This document shows positions 1-5,527 of a DNA stretch of 9,242 nt, piece by piece (position 1 is the first letter of the stretch; every line of letters begins with the position of its first letter). The position numbers and the translations under genes are program-made. Where the stretch lies: positions 1 through 9,242 of the forward strand of contig JAIVGV010000049.1 in NCBI GenBank assembly GCA_020201365.1. Reading direction: 5' to 3'. The notes beneath the pieces are model-generated. The model ran no database searches. It was not told where the DNA came from and saw nothing but the letters and a program-made list of their open reading frames with translations. The stretch comes from Acidobacteriota bacterium. Its GTDB lineage: Bacteria > Acidobacteriota > Blastocatellia > Pyrinomonadales > Pyrinomonadaceae.

Positions 1-319
1 CTTCGAGCCGGAACGGCTTGAGCAGGTAGGCGTAGGCGCCGAGCTGTATGAGCCCCTTGGCGTGCCCCTCGTCGGCGATGCCGGAGATCATGATGACGGG
101 CGTGTGCGGGTGTCGCTGCCGGACGTGACCGAGCAGCTCGACGCCGCCGATGCCCGGCATGGAGATGTCCGTCAGCACCACGTCGTAGTCGCCCTCGTCG
201 AGCCGCGCGAGCGCCTGCTCGGCGGTGTCGGCGGTGTGGCAGAGGTGCTCTTCGGAGAAGAGATTGTAGAGTGTGTCGCGGACTGTCTCGTCGTCGTCAA
301 CGACCAGGATCGCAGCCAT
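1..319 (-). CDS. Response regulator receiver domain protein (partial, C-terminus outside window)
   Basis: A CheY-like phosphoacceptor (REC) domain that would receive phosphate from a histidine kinase. 106 codons are visible. The translation begins MAAILVVDDDETVRD, with the acidic Mg2+-binding cluster D8-D10. The phosphoacceptor is D51 in DVVLTDISMPG, the switch Ser is S79 in VIMISG, and the conserved Lys-Pro is K101-P102 in AYLLKPF. All key REC residues are present, so the domain should be active. The ATG at 317-319 is the first possible start, because an in-frame TAA lies two codons upstream. No close Shine-Dalgarno is visible; the leader instead contains a GC-rich hairpin. The window edge cuts the gene just after the REC beta5/alpha5 region, so whether an output domain (HTH, AAA+, GGDEF) follows cannot be told. 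The REC identification is near certain; the type of regulator is unknown. Confidence 0.95.
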   Translation of the reverse strand, partial: MAAILVVDDDETVRDTLYNLFSEEHLCHTADTAEQALARLDEGDYDVVLTDISMPGIGGVELLGHVRQRHPHTPVIMISGIADEGHAKGLIQLGAYAYLLKPFRLE

Positions 320-550
320 GTGTTAGCCAGCCCCGCGCGCGCAGGCGCAGGCGCGCGGACGGGGAGTCGTCCTTTCGTTGAAGTTTTGGGGAATAGCAGC
401 TGGAAACGGTGCGGCTCGCGCCGGACGCCCTTCTTCGTTGGAATACGCGCGCGATTCGCAAGGCTTCTACGAAACGGGCACGCGTCAAGTTTTCGGCGCG
501 CGTCCGCCGAGGATTAAATCACAACGCGGCGCATACTCCAACGCGCCGAC
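320..550. other. Intergenic leader region, no gene supported
   Basis: This gap lies between the response regulator start and the terminator of the next gene. Short open frames exist on both strands but none has a ribosome binding site or a recognisable protein. On the minus strand it must carry the response regulator promoter; I could not pick a convincing -35/-10 pair. A GC-rich dyad (CCGCGCGC at 333-340, GCGCGCGG at 351-358) sits about 14 bases upstream of the response regulator ATG and would form an 8-bp stem in its 5' leader. Confidence 0.5.
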
Positions 551-619
551 GAAAAAAGATCGCGCGGCTCGTCGCGCGGTCGGCTTTGAAAGTTAGCCGA
601 CCGCGCGACGAGCCGCGCG
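551..619 (-). terminator. Strong intrinsic terminator of the glycine-zipper protein gene
   Basis: A perfect 25-bp inverted repeat (arms 561-585 and 595-619, loop TTGAAAGTT at 586-594) lies 28 bases beyond the stop codon of the minus-strand gene at 647-2266. Read on the minus strand, the hairpin is followed directly by ATCTTTTTTCG (complement of 550-560), the expected uridine tract. Transcription from the right should therefore stop here, insulating the response regulator. The stem is unusually long and completely paired for a simple terminator. Confidence 0.88.
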
Positions 620-646
620 GTTTCGCGGTTGAACGTCAGAGACCGC

Positions 647-2266
647 TTAGCGCGAAAGTCTCTGCGGGCTGCTCGCGCGGATCGTCACCTCGGTGCCGCG
701 CGGGAGCGTGAGATCGTCGCGCCCCTGCACATAGACGGAGCCCGCGCCCGCGCCCGCGCCGAGGATCGCGCCGATGGCTGCGCCCCTGCCGCCGCTCGCT
801 ATCGCGCCGATGATCGCGCCGACCGCCGTGCCTATCGCGGCGCGCTCTTCGGTGCGCGTCGTCTGGCTGCCGTTGTCCTGCACCGTGCCCTCGTTGTCAA
901 CGCGCACGTTCTCGCCGTTGGTCGAGTTGACACCCGCGACGAAGCCGTTGAACGTGAAGGCGCGACCGTCGCGCAGCGTGATGCGGTCGAAGTTGAGCGT
1001 CATCCCGGAGCGACCCGAGATGCGCCCGGAGCGCGCGACGTTCGAGACGTGCCCGTCAATGACCGCGCCCGCCCACTCCGAGGGCTGGTTGACGGTCATC
1101 GAGAAGGTCGAGCCCTCGCTCGTGTTCGCGGTGCTCAGGTCCTGGTTGAGCGTGGCGACGAGCGTCGTGCCGTCGGGCACGATGAAGTCGCCGCTCGCGG
1201 TCGTCGTCGGGTTGTTGTTCGGGTAGCCGCTGTTCGGGTAGCCGCCGCCCTGATACACGTCGAAGCGCGCCACGTCGTCCGTGCGCGTATAGACGCTGCG
1301 TACCGTGACGGGCTGCGAGAGGTTCACGTCCGAGATGCGGCGCGTGACCTCGAGGCTGCGCCCGTTGTCTAGCGGGTTGAAGGTGACGTTGAAGTCGTTG
1401 CCGCGGTCGCCCGTCGTGCTCACCGTGAGCTGATCGCCGTAGAAGCGCGCGCTCGTCTGGACGGTGCGCCCGCTCGGCATCTGCTCGGTGCGCGTCGCGC
1501 CGTCGGCGGTGAAGTTGATCTGCGGCGCTCGCGTCGAGGCGATGGTCACGTCGTTGCCGCGCCGCTGGATGGCGAGCGCGTCGGGCGGCGTGAGCCGCGT
1601 CGTGAGCTGATCGAGCACGCGCTGGCGGTCGCTGTAGCGGACGTAGCGCACGGCGTTCTGAGCCTGCGTGCGCGGGTCGTCGCTGCGCGAGGCGTCGAGG
1701 CGGTAGGTGCCGGTCAGCCGCGCGTCGGAGTTGGCGTAGCCGCTGCGACCGTAGTCGTTGTTGCCGTAGTTTCCGTTGTTGTTATTGTAGCCGCCGTTGT
1801 TGCCGTAGGCGGTGTTGGCGCTGTAGCCGCGCCAGCGCAAGCCGTAGGCGCTGGCGAGCTGCGTGAGATCGCCGCTCACGGTTGACCAGTCGGTGTCCAC
1901 CTGCCCGCCGAACTGGTTGCGGCGCAGGAAGTTGTTGACGAGTGTGGCGCGGTCGAGCACGAGCTGCACGTCGGCGGTCGTCGCCGCGCGGCGGTTGAAG
2001 CGGTCGCGCAGTTGGGCGGTCGCGTTGAAGAAGTCTGTGACATAAACGTCGCCGTTCTGCTCGCGGCGCGTGCTGTCTATGGCACCGTTGTTCATCGCGT
2101 CGGAGAGCGTCGTGCGGAAGCGCGCGGCGTCGTCTCCTAGGCGGCGGATGATCTGGGACTGCTGGTAGCGCGAGTAGGCGGTGCGCTGCGCCTGCGCCGT
2201 CGTGAGCCCGAGGCTCGCGAGCGCCAGGACGAGCGCCACGGAAATGATGCGTCTTGCGTTGTTCAT
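647..2266 (-). CDS. Secreted protein with glycine-zipper C-terminus, function unknown
   Basis: 539 residues, no assigned enzymatic role. A signal peptide spans residues 1-27 (basic start, hydrophobic core, cleavage near AQA/Q). Residues 28-145 look helical and charged. An Asn/Gly/Tyr-rich linker (about 154-180) leads to a beta-rich segment (about 183-336) opening LTGTYRLDASRSDD. A second N/G/Y/P-rich linker (338-356) precedes a segment at 360-446 starting VPDGTTLVATLNQDLS, resembling the 'pro-x-GT' beta domains common in acidobacterial secreted proteins. Residues 477-511 form a glycine zipper (IGTAVGAIIGAIASGG ... GAGAGAGS), likely membrane-inserting or oligomerising. The tail repeats the motif as LPRGTEVTIRAS. 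The ATG at 2264-2266 has GGAGGG about 11 bases upstream. It is monocistronic: a terminator follows, and osmC is divergent. An outer-membrane or envelope location is inferred from the signal peptide and zipper. Confidence 0.85.
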   Translation of the reverse strand: MNNARRIISVALVLALASLGLTTAQAQRTAYSRYQQSQIIRRLGDDAARFRTTLSDAMNNGAIDSTRREQNGDVYVTDFFNATAQLRDRFNRRAATTADVQLVLDRATLVNNFLRRNQFGGQVDTDWSTVSGDLTQLASAYGLRWRGYSANTAYGNNGGYNNNNGNYGNNDYGRSGYANSDARLTGTYRLDASRSDDPRTQAQNAVRYVRYSDRQRVLDQLTTRLTPPDALAIQRRGNDVTIASTRAPQINFTADGATRTEQMPSGRTVQTSARFYGDQLTVSTTGDRGNDFNVTFNPLDNGRSLEVTRRISDVNLSQPVTVRSVYTRTDDVARFDVYQGGGYPNSGYPNNNPTTTASGDFIVPDGTTLVATLNQDLSTANTSEGSTFSMTVNQPSEWAGAVIDGHVSNVARSGRISGRSGMTLNFDRITLRDGRAFTFNGFVAGVNSTNGENVRVDNEGTVQDNGSQTTRTEERAAIGTAVGAIIGAIASGGRGAAIGAILGAGAGAGSVYVQGRDDLTLPRGTEVTIRASSPQRLSR

Positions 2267-2468
2267 CTCGATTCTTCCCTCCGTTTAAATTATTCCTCGA
2301 TCATGGTTCGGGCGGGAGAGACGCCAAGTTGACGGCTGTTTGCGCGGGGCGACGCATGTACACGGATCGTTCACCTGCACGGCTCTCGCGTATCATGCGA
2401 GTCCACCGCGCGAGCCGAAAACCTGCTAAGTCCAACGGCACGGAGGAGTCGAGCCGTCCCGCCCTTAT

Positions 2469-2491
2469 CCGTTTGCAAACGGCGTGCACGC
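2469..2491. promoter_or_regulatory. Candidate operator: two adjacent perfect palindromes upstream of osmC
   Basis: CCGTTTGCAAACGG (2469-2482) is a perfect 14-bp palindrome. It is immediately followed by GCGTGCACGC (2482-2491), a perfect 10-bp palindrome sharing one base. They lie 24 to 46 bases upstream of the extended -10 of osmC, where a repressor or activator dimer would be expected to bind. No regulator gene is adjacent, so the binding protein is unknown. The palindromes are seen directly; the operator role is inferred. Confidence 0.45.
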
Positions 2492-2511
2492 GCGGCGTGT
2501 TAAACGCGACG

Positions 2512-2520
2512 TGCTATCCT
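2512..2520 (+). promoter_or_regulatory. Extended -10 promoter element of osmC
   Basis: TGCTATCCT matches the extended -10 form (TGn followed by a TATAAT-like hexamer, 4 of 6 matches). It lies 25 bases before the TTG start of the OsmC gene, giving a short leader of about 19 bases. No good -35 is present, which is tolerated by extended -10 promoters. Confidence 0.45.
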
Positions 2521-2545
2521 GCCTTCACGAGGGGGGCGAAAGAAG

Positions 2546-2980
2546 TTGACAAACGCTGACGCCAAAGCCGTCGTCAAATACGCGGGCGACGATCTGTTCG
2601 TCGCCGTCTCGCCGAGCGGGCACGCCTTGACGGTCGAGACCGACACGGCGCGCAACGCGGCGGCGACGCCGATGGAGCTGCTGCTCTGCGCGCTCGGCGC
2701 GTGCACGGGCGTGGACGTCGTCTCGATCCTGCGCAAGAAGCGCGAGCGCGTGACGGGCTACACCGTCGAGGTGCGCGGCGCGCGCCGCGACGAGCACCCG
2801 CGCTCGTACACGCGCATCGAGGTGAAGCACACGCTCCGCGGTCGGGGGCTCTCGGAGCGCGCGGTCGCGCAGGCGGTCGAGCTCTCGGATCAGAAGTACT
2901 GCAGCGTCGCGGCGACGCTGCGACCGACCGCCGAGATCGTTTCGAGCTACGAGATCGTCGAGGATGAAGAGGCGCGGTGA
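2546..2980 (+). CDS. OsmC/Ohr family thiol peroxidase
   Basis: 144 residues, the usual size for OsmC-type proteins, which reduce organic hydroperoxides and related oxidants in the cytoplasm using a reactive Cys pair. The pair is visible: C53 in LGACTGVDVV at the start of the long central helix and C119 in QKYCSVAAT. Glu44 in TPMELLL is the expected conserved acid before that helix, and C48 is an additional Cys. The N-terminus forms the expected beta strands (VVKYAGDDLFVAVSPSGHALTVET). The start is a TTG at 2546, chosen because AGGGGGG (2530-2536) sits 9 bases upstream and no in-frame ATG gives a complete domain. Whether it is OsmC, Ohr or a YhfA-like subtype cannot be settled by eye; the 'sort YhfA' style (ATPMELLLCALGACTG) seems closest. 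Palindromes upstream suggest specific regulation. The metallothionein gene follows 132 bases downstream from its own promoter. Confidence 0.93.
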   Translation: MTNADAKAVVKYAGDDLFVAVSPSGHALTVETDTARNAAATPMELLLCALGACTGVDVVSILRKKRERVTGYTVEVRGARRDEHPRSYTRIEVKHTLRGRGLSERAVAQAVELSDQKYCSVAATLRPTAEIVSSYEIVEDEEAR

Positions 2981-3005
2981 GCGTGCCAGCGTGGGCATCG
3001 CGCTC
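2979..3005 (+). other. Small hairpin overlapping the osmC stop codon
   Basis: GAGCG-TGCC (2979-2987) can pair with GGCA (2994-2997) and CGCTC (3001-3005), with a 3-base bulge and a 6-base loop. There is no T-run, so it is at best a weak or factor-assisted terminator or an mRNA 3' end stabiliser. Confidence 0.25.
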
Positions 3006-3036
3006 GCATGAAGGTCACGCGCCGGTCGCGTCGGGG

Positions 3037-3067
3037 TTGCCAACGGGCGCGGCGTTGCTGTTAGAAT
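3037..3067 (+). promoter_or_regulatory. Promoter of the metallothionein gene (extended -10)
   Basis: TGTTAGAAT (3059-3067) is an extended -10 with a hexamer TAGAAT differing from consensus at one position. TTGCCA at 3037-3042 (4 of 6 matches) is a possible -35 with a rather long 19-base spacer. The leader would be about 40 bases and carries the strong ribosome binding site. This suggests the gene is expressed independently of osmC. Confidence 0.6.
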
Positions 3068-3112
3068 GCGCGCAAGACCTAGCACCAAACTGAACAGGAA
3101 GGAAGACCCTTT

Positions 3113-3262
3113 ATGGCTGACGAGAAGAAACGCTGCAAGCACCCTGGCTGCCTCTGCCCTGCCGACGAGGGCAGCGACTATTGCAGCGCCTACTGCGAAG
3201 GCGCGGGCGACCGCCCCGAAGCGATCTGCGACTGCGGCTGCCCCGACTGCATGCCGAGCTGA
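3113..3262 (+). CDS. Bacterial metallothionein (SmtA/BmtA-like), 49 residues
   Basis: A tiny Cys-rich protein expected to chelate Zn2+/Cd2+/Cu+ in the cytoplasm through thiolate clusters. Nine of 49 residues are Cys: C8, C13, C15, C24, C28, C39, C41, C43, C46, plus possible ligand H10. The order CKHPGCLC ... DYCSAYCEGA ... CDCGCPDC parallels cyanobacterial SmtA (CxCxxCLC ... YYCSEAC ... CxxxxCxC; Pfam Metallothio_Pro), including the hallmark YCSxxC of its zinc-finger-like half. The ATG at 3113 is preceded by GGAAGGAAG (3097-3105) at 7 bases, an excellent site, and by an extended -10 promoter. Overlapping longer frames in other registers lack these signals. The C-terminal cluster is compact (CxCxCxxC) compared with SmtA. 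No SmtB/ArsR-type regulator lies in the window. Its closeness to osmC suggests a shared thiol/metal stress role (inference). Confidence 0.85.
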   Translation: MADEKKRCKHPGCLCPADEGSDYCSAYCEGAGDRPEAICDCGCPDCMPS

Positions 3263-3283
3263 AGCGGCTCGAAGTTTCAACCG

Positions 3284-3325
3284 ACCGGCTGAAGCCCGAC
3301 GCACACGTGCCGCGCTTCAGCCGGT
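3284..3325 (+). terminator. Hairpin after the metallothionein gene, possible terminator without T-tract
   Basis: A perfect 12-bp stem (ACCGGCTGAAGC at 3284-3295 with GCTTCAGCCGGT at 3314-3325) encloses an 18-base loop and starts 22 bases after the metallothionein stop codon. It is not followed by a T-run, so it may be Rho-assisted, a pausing site, or an mRNA-protecting 3' stem. It also precedes the lytic transglycosylase gene. Confidence 0.4.
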
Positions 3326-3365
3326 TCGCCATCCTCCCCGACAACTCTCCCGCCGAAAAAATCGC

Positions 3366-3378
3366 TTGATGTCATCAA
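3366..3378. promoter_or_regulatory. Perfect palindrome at the lytic transglycosylase start
   Basis: TTGATG-T-CATCAA is a perfect inverted repeat with a one-base centre, ending four bases before the TTG start at 3383, where a Shine-Dalgarno would normally be. No ribosome binding site is visible there. It could be an operator; the one-base loop makes an RNA hairpin of full length unlikely. Confidence 0.3.
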
Positions 3379-3382
3379 CGCC

Positions 3383-4897
3383 TTGAGAACCCAACGCGCA
3401 ATGCTCATCCCTTCGACGCTCATCGCCGCCGCCGCCCTCTACGCACTGACGCTCCTGCCCGCCTGCCGCCCCGCCGCGCCAGGCGCGAACGCGAACTCCA
3501 ACGCGAACGCCGAGGCGACGACGGGCGAACTCTTCAACGAGCCGCTGCCGCCCGCCGATCAAGGCGACGATGCGCTGGCCGCCGCGCGCCGACAAGATCA
3601 CCAGAACCGTCAGGCGGACGGCGCGCTCCCCAACATGCCGCCGCAGGAGCACATGCGCCGCGCCGCCATCTACCTCGCCAACCGCGCCTTCGACGAGGCG
3701 CGCGAGCACTGGACGACGCTCGTCGCGCGCTACCCGACGGACGCCAACGTCCCCGCCGCGCTCTTCGGCATCGGTCGCTCCTTCTACGTCGAGCGGCGCT
3801 ACGACGAGGCGCTCCCCTTCTTCGAGCGTCTGGGTCGCGACTTCGCGCAGCAGAAGGAAGGGCGCGAGGGCTTCTACTACACCGCCGCCACGATCCTGCG
3901 TCTCGGCAGACCGGCTGACGCGGCGACGCGCTACCTCGAATACGCCGCGAAATATCCGGCGGGCGAGCGCATCGAGAACGCTTATCTGAACGCGATTGAC
4001 AGTTGGCGAGAGGCCGGGCGCAACGATCTCGCGCTCCAGTGGATCAACTTCACGCGCGAGAAGTACAGAGGCAAGCCGACCGACGCGAACGCGCTCTTCG
4101 CGCGGCTGCGGCTCGAGATCGCCTCAGCCGACTGGCAGTCGGCGATCAAAACTGCGGACGAACTGCGCGGGCAAACATTCACGCCCGCCGTCTCGACCAC
4201 GCCGTCGGAAGTGGCCTACCTGAAAGCCTACGCGCTCGAACGCTCGAAGCAGGAGTCGCAGGCGGGCGCGGGCTTCCAGTCAATCGCGGATCGAGCGTCG
4301 TCTTACTACGGCTGGCAGGCGACCGAGCACTTGCAGAAGCTGGGCGGGACTTGGAAGCGTGGGGCTGCGGCACGCGCCGCTGCGGCGAAGCGTGAGGCGG
4401 AAGCTTCGCCCGCGAACTACCCCGCGCCGAACGCCGACGTGATCCTGCGCGCCGTGCGCGGCAAGGACGTTGACCCGCGCTTCGTCCTCTCGATCATGCG
4501 GCAGGAGAGCGGCTTCAACCCGCGCGCACGCTCGCAGGCGGGAGCGCGCGGGCTGCTCCAGATGACGATTGACATGGCGAACAAGTACGCCGCGCGCGCC
4601 GGGCTGAAGAATGTGACCGAAGACGATCTCTACCGACCCGAAGTGAACATCGCCGTCGGCGTCGCGTACCTTTCGGAACTGTTCAAGATGTTCCCCGATC
4701 TGCCCGAAGCCGTCGCCGCCTCCTACAACGGCGGCGAGGACAACGTCGCCCGCTGGGTGCGCCGCGCCGTCCAGAAAGACAACGGCGTCTTCACGTCCGA
4801 GATCGGCTTCAGCGAGTCGAAGGACTACGCCATGAAAGTCATGGCGAACTACCGAGCCTACCAGCAACTTTACACGTCAGACCTGCGACGCCGTTAG
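3383..4897 (+). CDS. Lipoprotein lytic murein transglycosylase (Slt-type) with TPR-like repeats
   Basis: 504 residues. It should cleave the glycan strand between MurNAc and GlcNAc, forming 1,6-anhydro ends, in the periplasm. A lipoprotein signal ends in the lipobox LPAC (Cys28), followed by a flexible Asn/Ala linker (GANANSNANAEA). Residues 90-320 are helical repeats of TPR/superhelix type (for example FGIGRSFYVERRYDEALPFFERL), as in Slt70. The SLT catalytic domain covers about 350-497: catalytic Glu375 in IMRQESGFNPRA, ARGLLQM (388-394), and YNGGEDNVARW (448-458), so all hallmark motifs are intact. The start is TTG 3383, favoured because it supplies the basic n-region (MRTQR) the signal peptide needs. 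ATG 3401 would begin straight in the hydrophobic core. Neither has a clear Shine-Dalgarno. The gene is convergent with the next one, with five bases between stops. Confidence 0.93.
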   Translation: MRTQRAMLIPSTLIAAAALYALTLLPACRPAAPGANANSNANAEATTGELFNEPLPPADQGDDALAAARRQDHQNRQADGALPNMPPQEHMRRAAIYLANRAFDEAREHWTTLVARYPTDANVPAALFGIGRSFYVERRYDEALPFFERLGRDFAQQKEGREGFYYTAATILRLGRPADAATRYLEYAAKYPAGERIENAYLNAIDSWREAGRNDLALQWINFTREKYRGKPTDANALFARLRLEIASADWQSAIKTADELRGQTFTPAVSTTPSEVAYLKAYALERSKQESQAGAGFQSIADRASSYYGWQATEHLQKLGGTWKRGAAARAAAAKREAEASPANYPAPNADVILRAVRGKDVDPRFVLSIMRQESGFNPRARSQAGARGLLQMTIDMANKYAARAGLKNVTEDDLYRPEVNIAVGVAYLSELFKMFPDLPEAVAASYNGGEDNVARWVRRAVQKDNGVFTSEIGFSESKDYAMKVMANYRAYQQLYTSDLRRR

Positions 4898-4902
4898 ACG
4901 TT

Positions 4903-5445
4903 CTAATCGCTGGCAGGGTTCGCACTACGACGAGGTGATTTCAGAGGAGCGGCGGACATTCTGCCGTTCACCCAGCCTGCGCGCCCCGCTTCCACGCTAG
5001 GCATCACGGGCGCGTCCGCGCCCCTGGGGGCGGGCGCTGCCACCGTGCCCATCGTTTGTACACCTCTCATCGTCTCGCCCGCGTTCAGGCTGCGATATTG
5101 ATCGAAGCTCGAAGCGATCCCCAGGCCGGTGAAGAAGCTGACGACCGCCGACAGAATCGCGGTCGCGACGCGAGAGACGCGCCGCTTGATCGCGCGCAGA
5201 CCGACGGGACAGCTATTCGTCAGGATCGTCCCGTCGGCGCGGCGGTAGAAGCGGACGCAGAGTCGCCCCTCCGCGCTCGTCAGAAGTTTCTCCGCCTCGC
5301 GCCGCGTCAAGCCCGACAGGTTATAGACGTTCAGGCTGCACTGATCGCAGAAGCGCACGCGCTCGTCGCCGCGCATCCGCCCCCAGTCGGCGGGGCAAGG
5401 CGCTGCGACGCGCACGTGCTTGAGCGGGTTCGTGAATCTATCCAT
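4903..5445 (-). CDS. Cys-rich domain, single-pass membrane protein, function unknown
   Basis: 180 residues. The N-terminal 85 residues form a compact Cys module: C17 in APCPADWGRM, C33 and C36 in RFCDQCSLNVYNLSGLT, C63 in GRLCVRFYRRADG, and C79 in TNSCPVG. The pattern (CxxxW, then FCxxC followed by V-x-N-x-S, then a GxxCxRF block) resembles the N-terminal module I know from many Bacteroidota and Acidobacteriota hypothetical proteins. A metal or redox centre is plausible but unproven. After a basic stretch (IKRRVSR) comes one membrane helix (about 92-113), giving an N-in topology by the positive-inside rule. A Pro/Ala-rich, low-complexity tail then faces the periplasm. The ATG at 5443-5445 has GGAG seven bases upstream. 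An ECF-like promoter precedes it. No sigma or anti-sigma partner is in the window. Confidence 0.82.
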   Translation of the reverse strand: MDRFTNPLKHVRVAAPCPADWGRMRGDERVRFCDQCSLNVYNLSGLTRREAEKLLTSAEGRLCVRFYRRADGTILTNSCPVGLRAIKRRVSRVATAILSAVVSFFTGLGIASSFDQYRSLNAGETMRGVQTMGTVAAPAPRGADAPVMPSVEAGRAGWVNGRMSAAPLKSPRRSANPASD

Positions 5446-5480
5446 GACGATACTCCGCGAGGGTTCAATGTTGACTGGTC

Positions 5481-5509
5481 ATTAGACGCCGCGCGACCGA
5501 CTCCGTTCC
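5481..5509 (-). promoter_or_regulatory. ECF-sigma-like promoter for the Cys-rich membrane protein
   Basis: On the minus strand GGAAC (complement of 5505-5509) is followed after exactly 17 bases by GTCTAAT (complement of 5481-5487). This agrees with the extracytoplasmic-function sigma consensus (GGAAC, 16-17 bases, GTC/TCTAA). The predicted transcript would begin near 5475 and have a leader of about 30 bases before the ATG at 5445. The TCTAAT hexamer would also pass as a housekeeping -10, but no matching -35 is present. Confidence 0.5.
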
Positions 5510-5527
5510 TAAACTTTCGTCGGGCGC

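Noticed and set aside
297..488. 63-residue minus-strand frame overlapping the response regulator start
   Set aside because: Arg-rich, no ribosome binding site, overlaps the REC start; no support as a gene.
629..1372. 247-residue plus-strand frame antisense to the glycine-zipper protein
   Set aside because: Arg/Ala/Val-rich composition typical of antisense frames in GC-rich genes; it also starts within the terminator-proximal region without a ribosome binding site.
2525..3304. 259-residue minus-strand frame antisense to osmC and the metallothionein
   Set aside because: Ala/Arg-rich shadow of high-GC coding sequence; no ribosome binding site or recognisable motif, and it overlaps two well-supported genes.
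3066..3386. 106-residue plus-strand frame overlapping the metallothionein
   Set aside because: A frame-shifted reading of the metallothionein; it begins at the -10 element and lacks a Shine-Dalgarno, while the Cys-rich frame has both a strong site and a family pattern.
4894..4906. TTAGA-CGT-TCTAA dyad between the two convergent stop codons, considered as a bidirectional terminator
   Set aside because: Only five base pairs with a three-base loop and no T-runs; it arises from two facing TAG codons.
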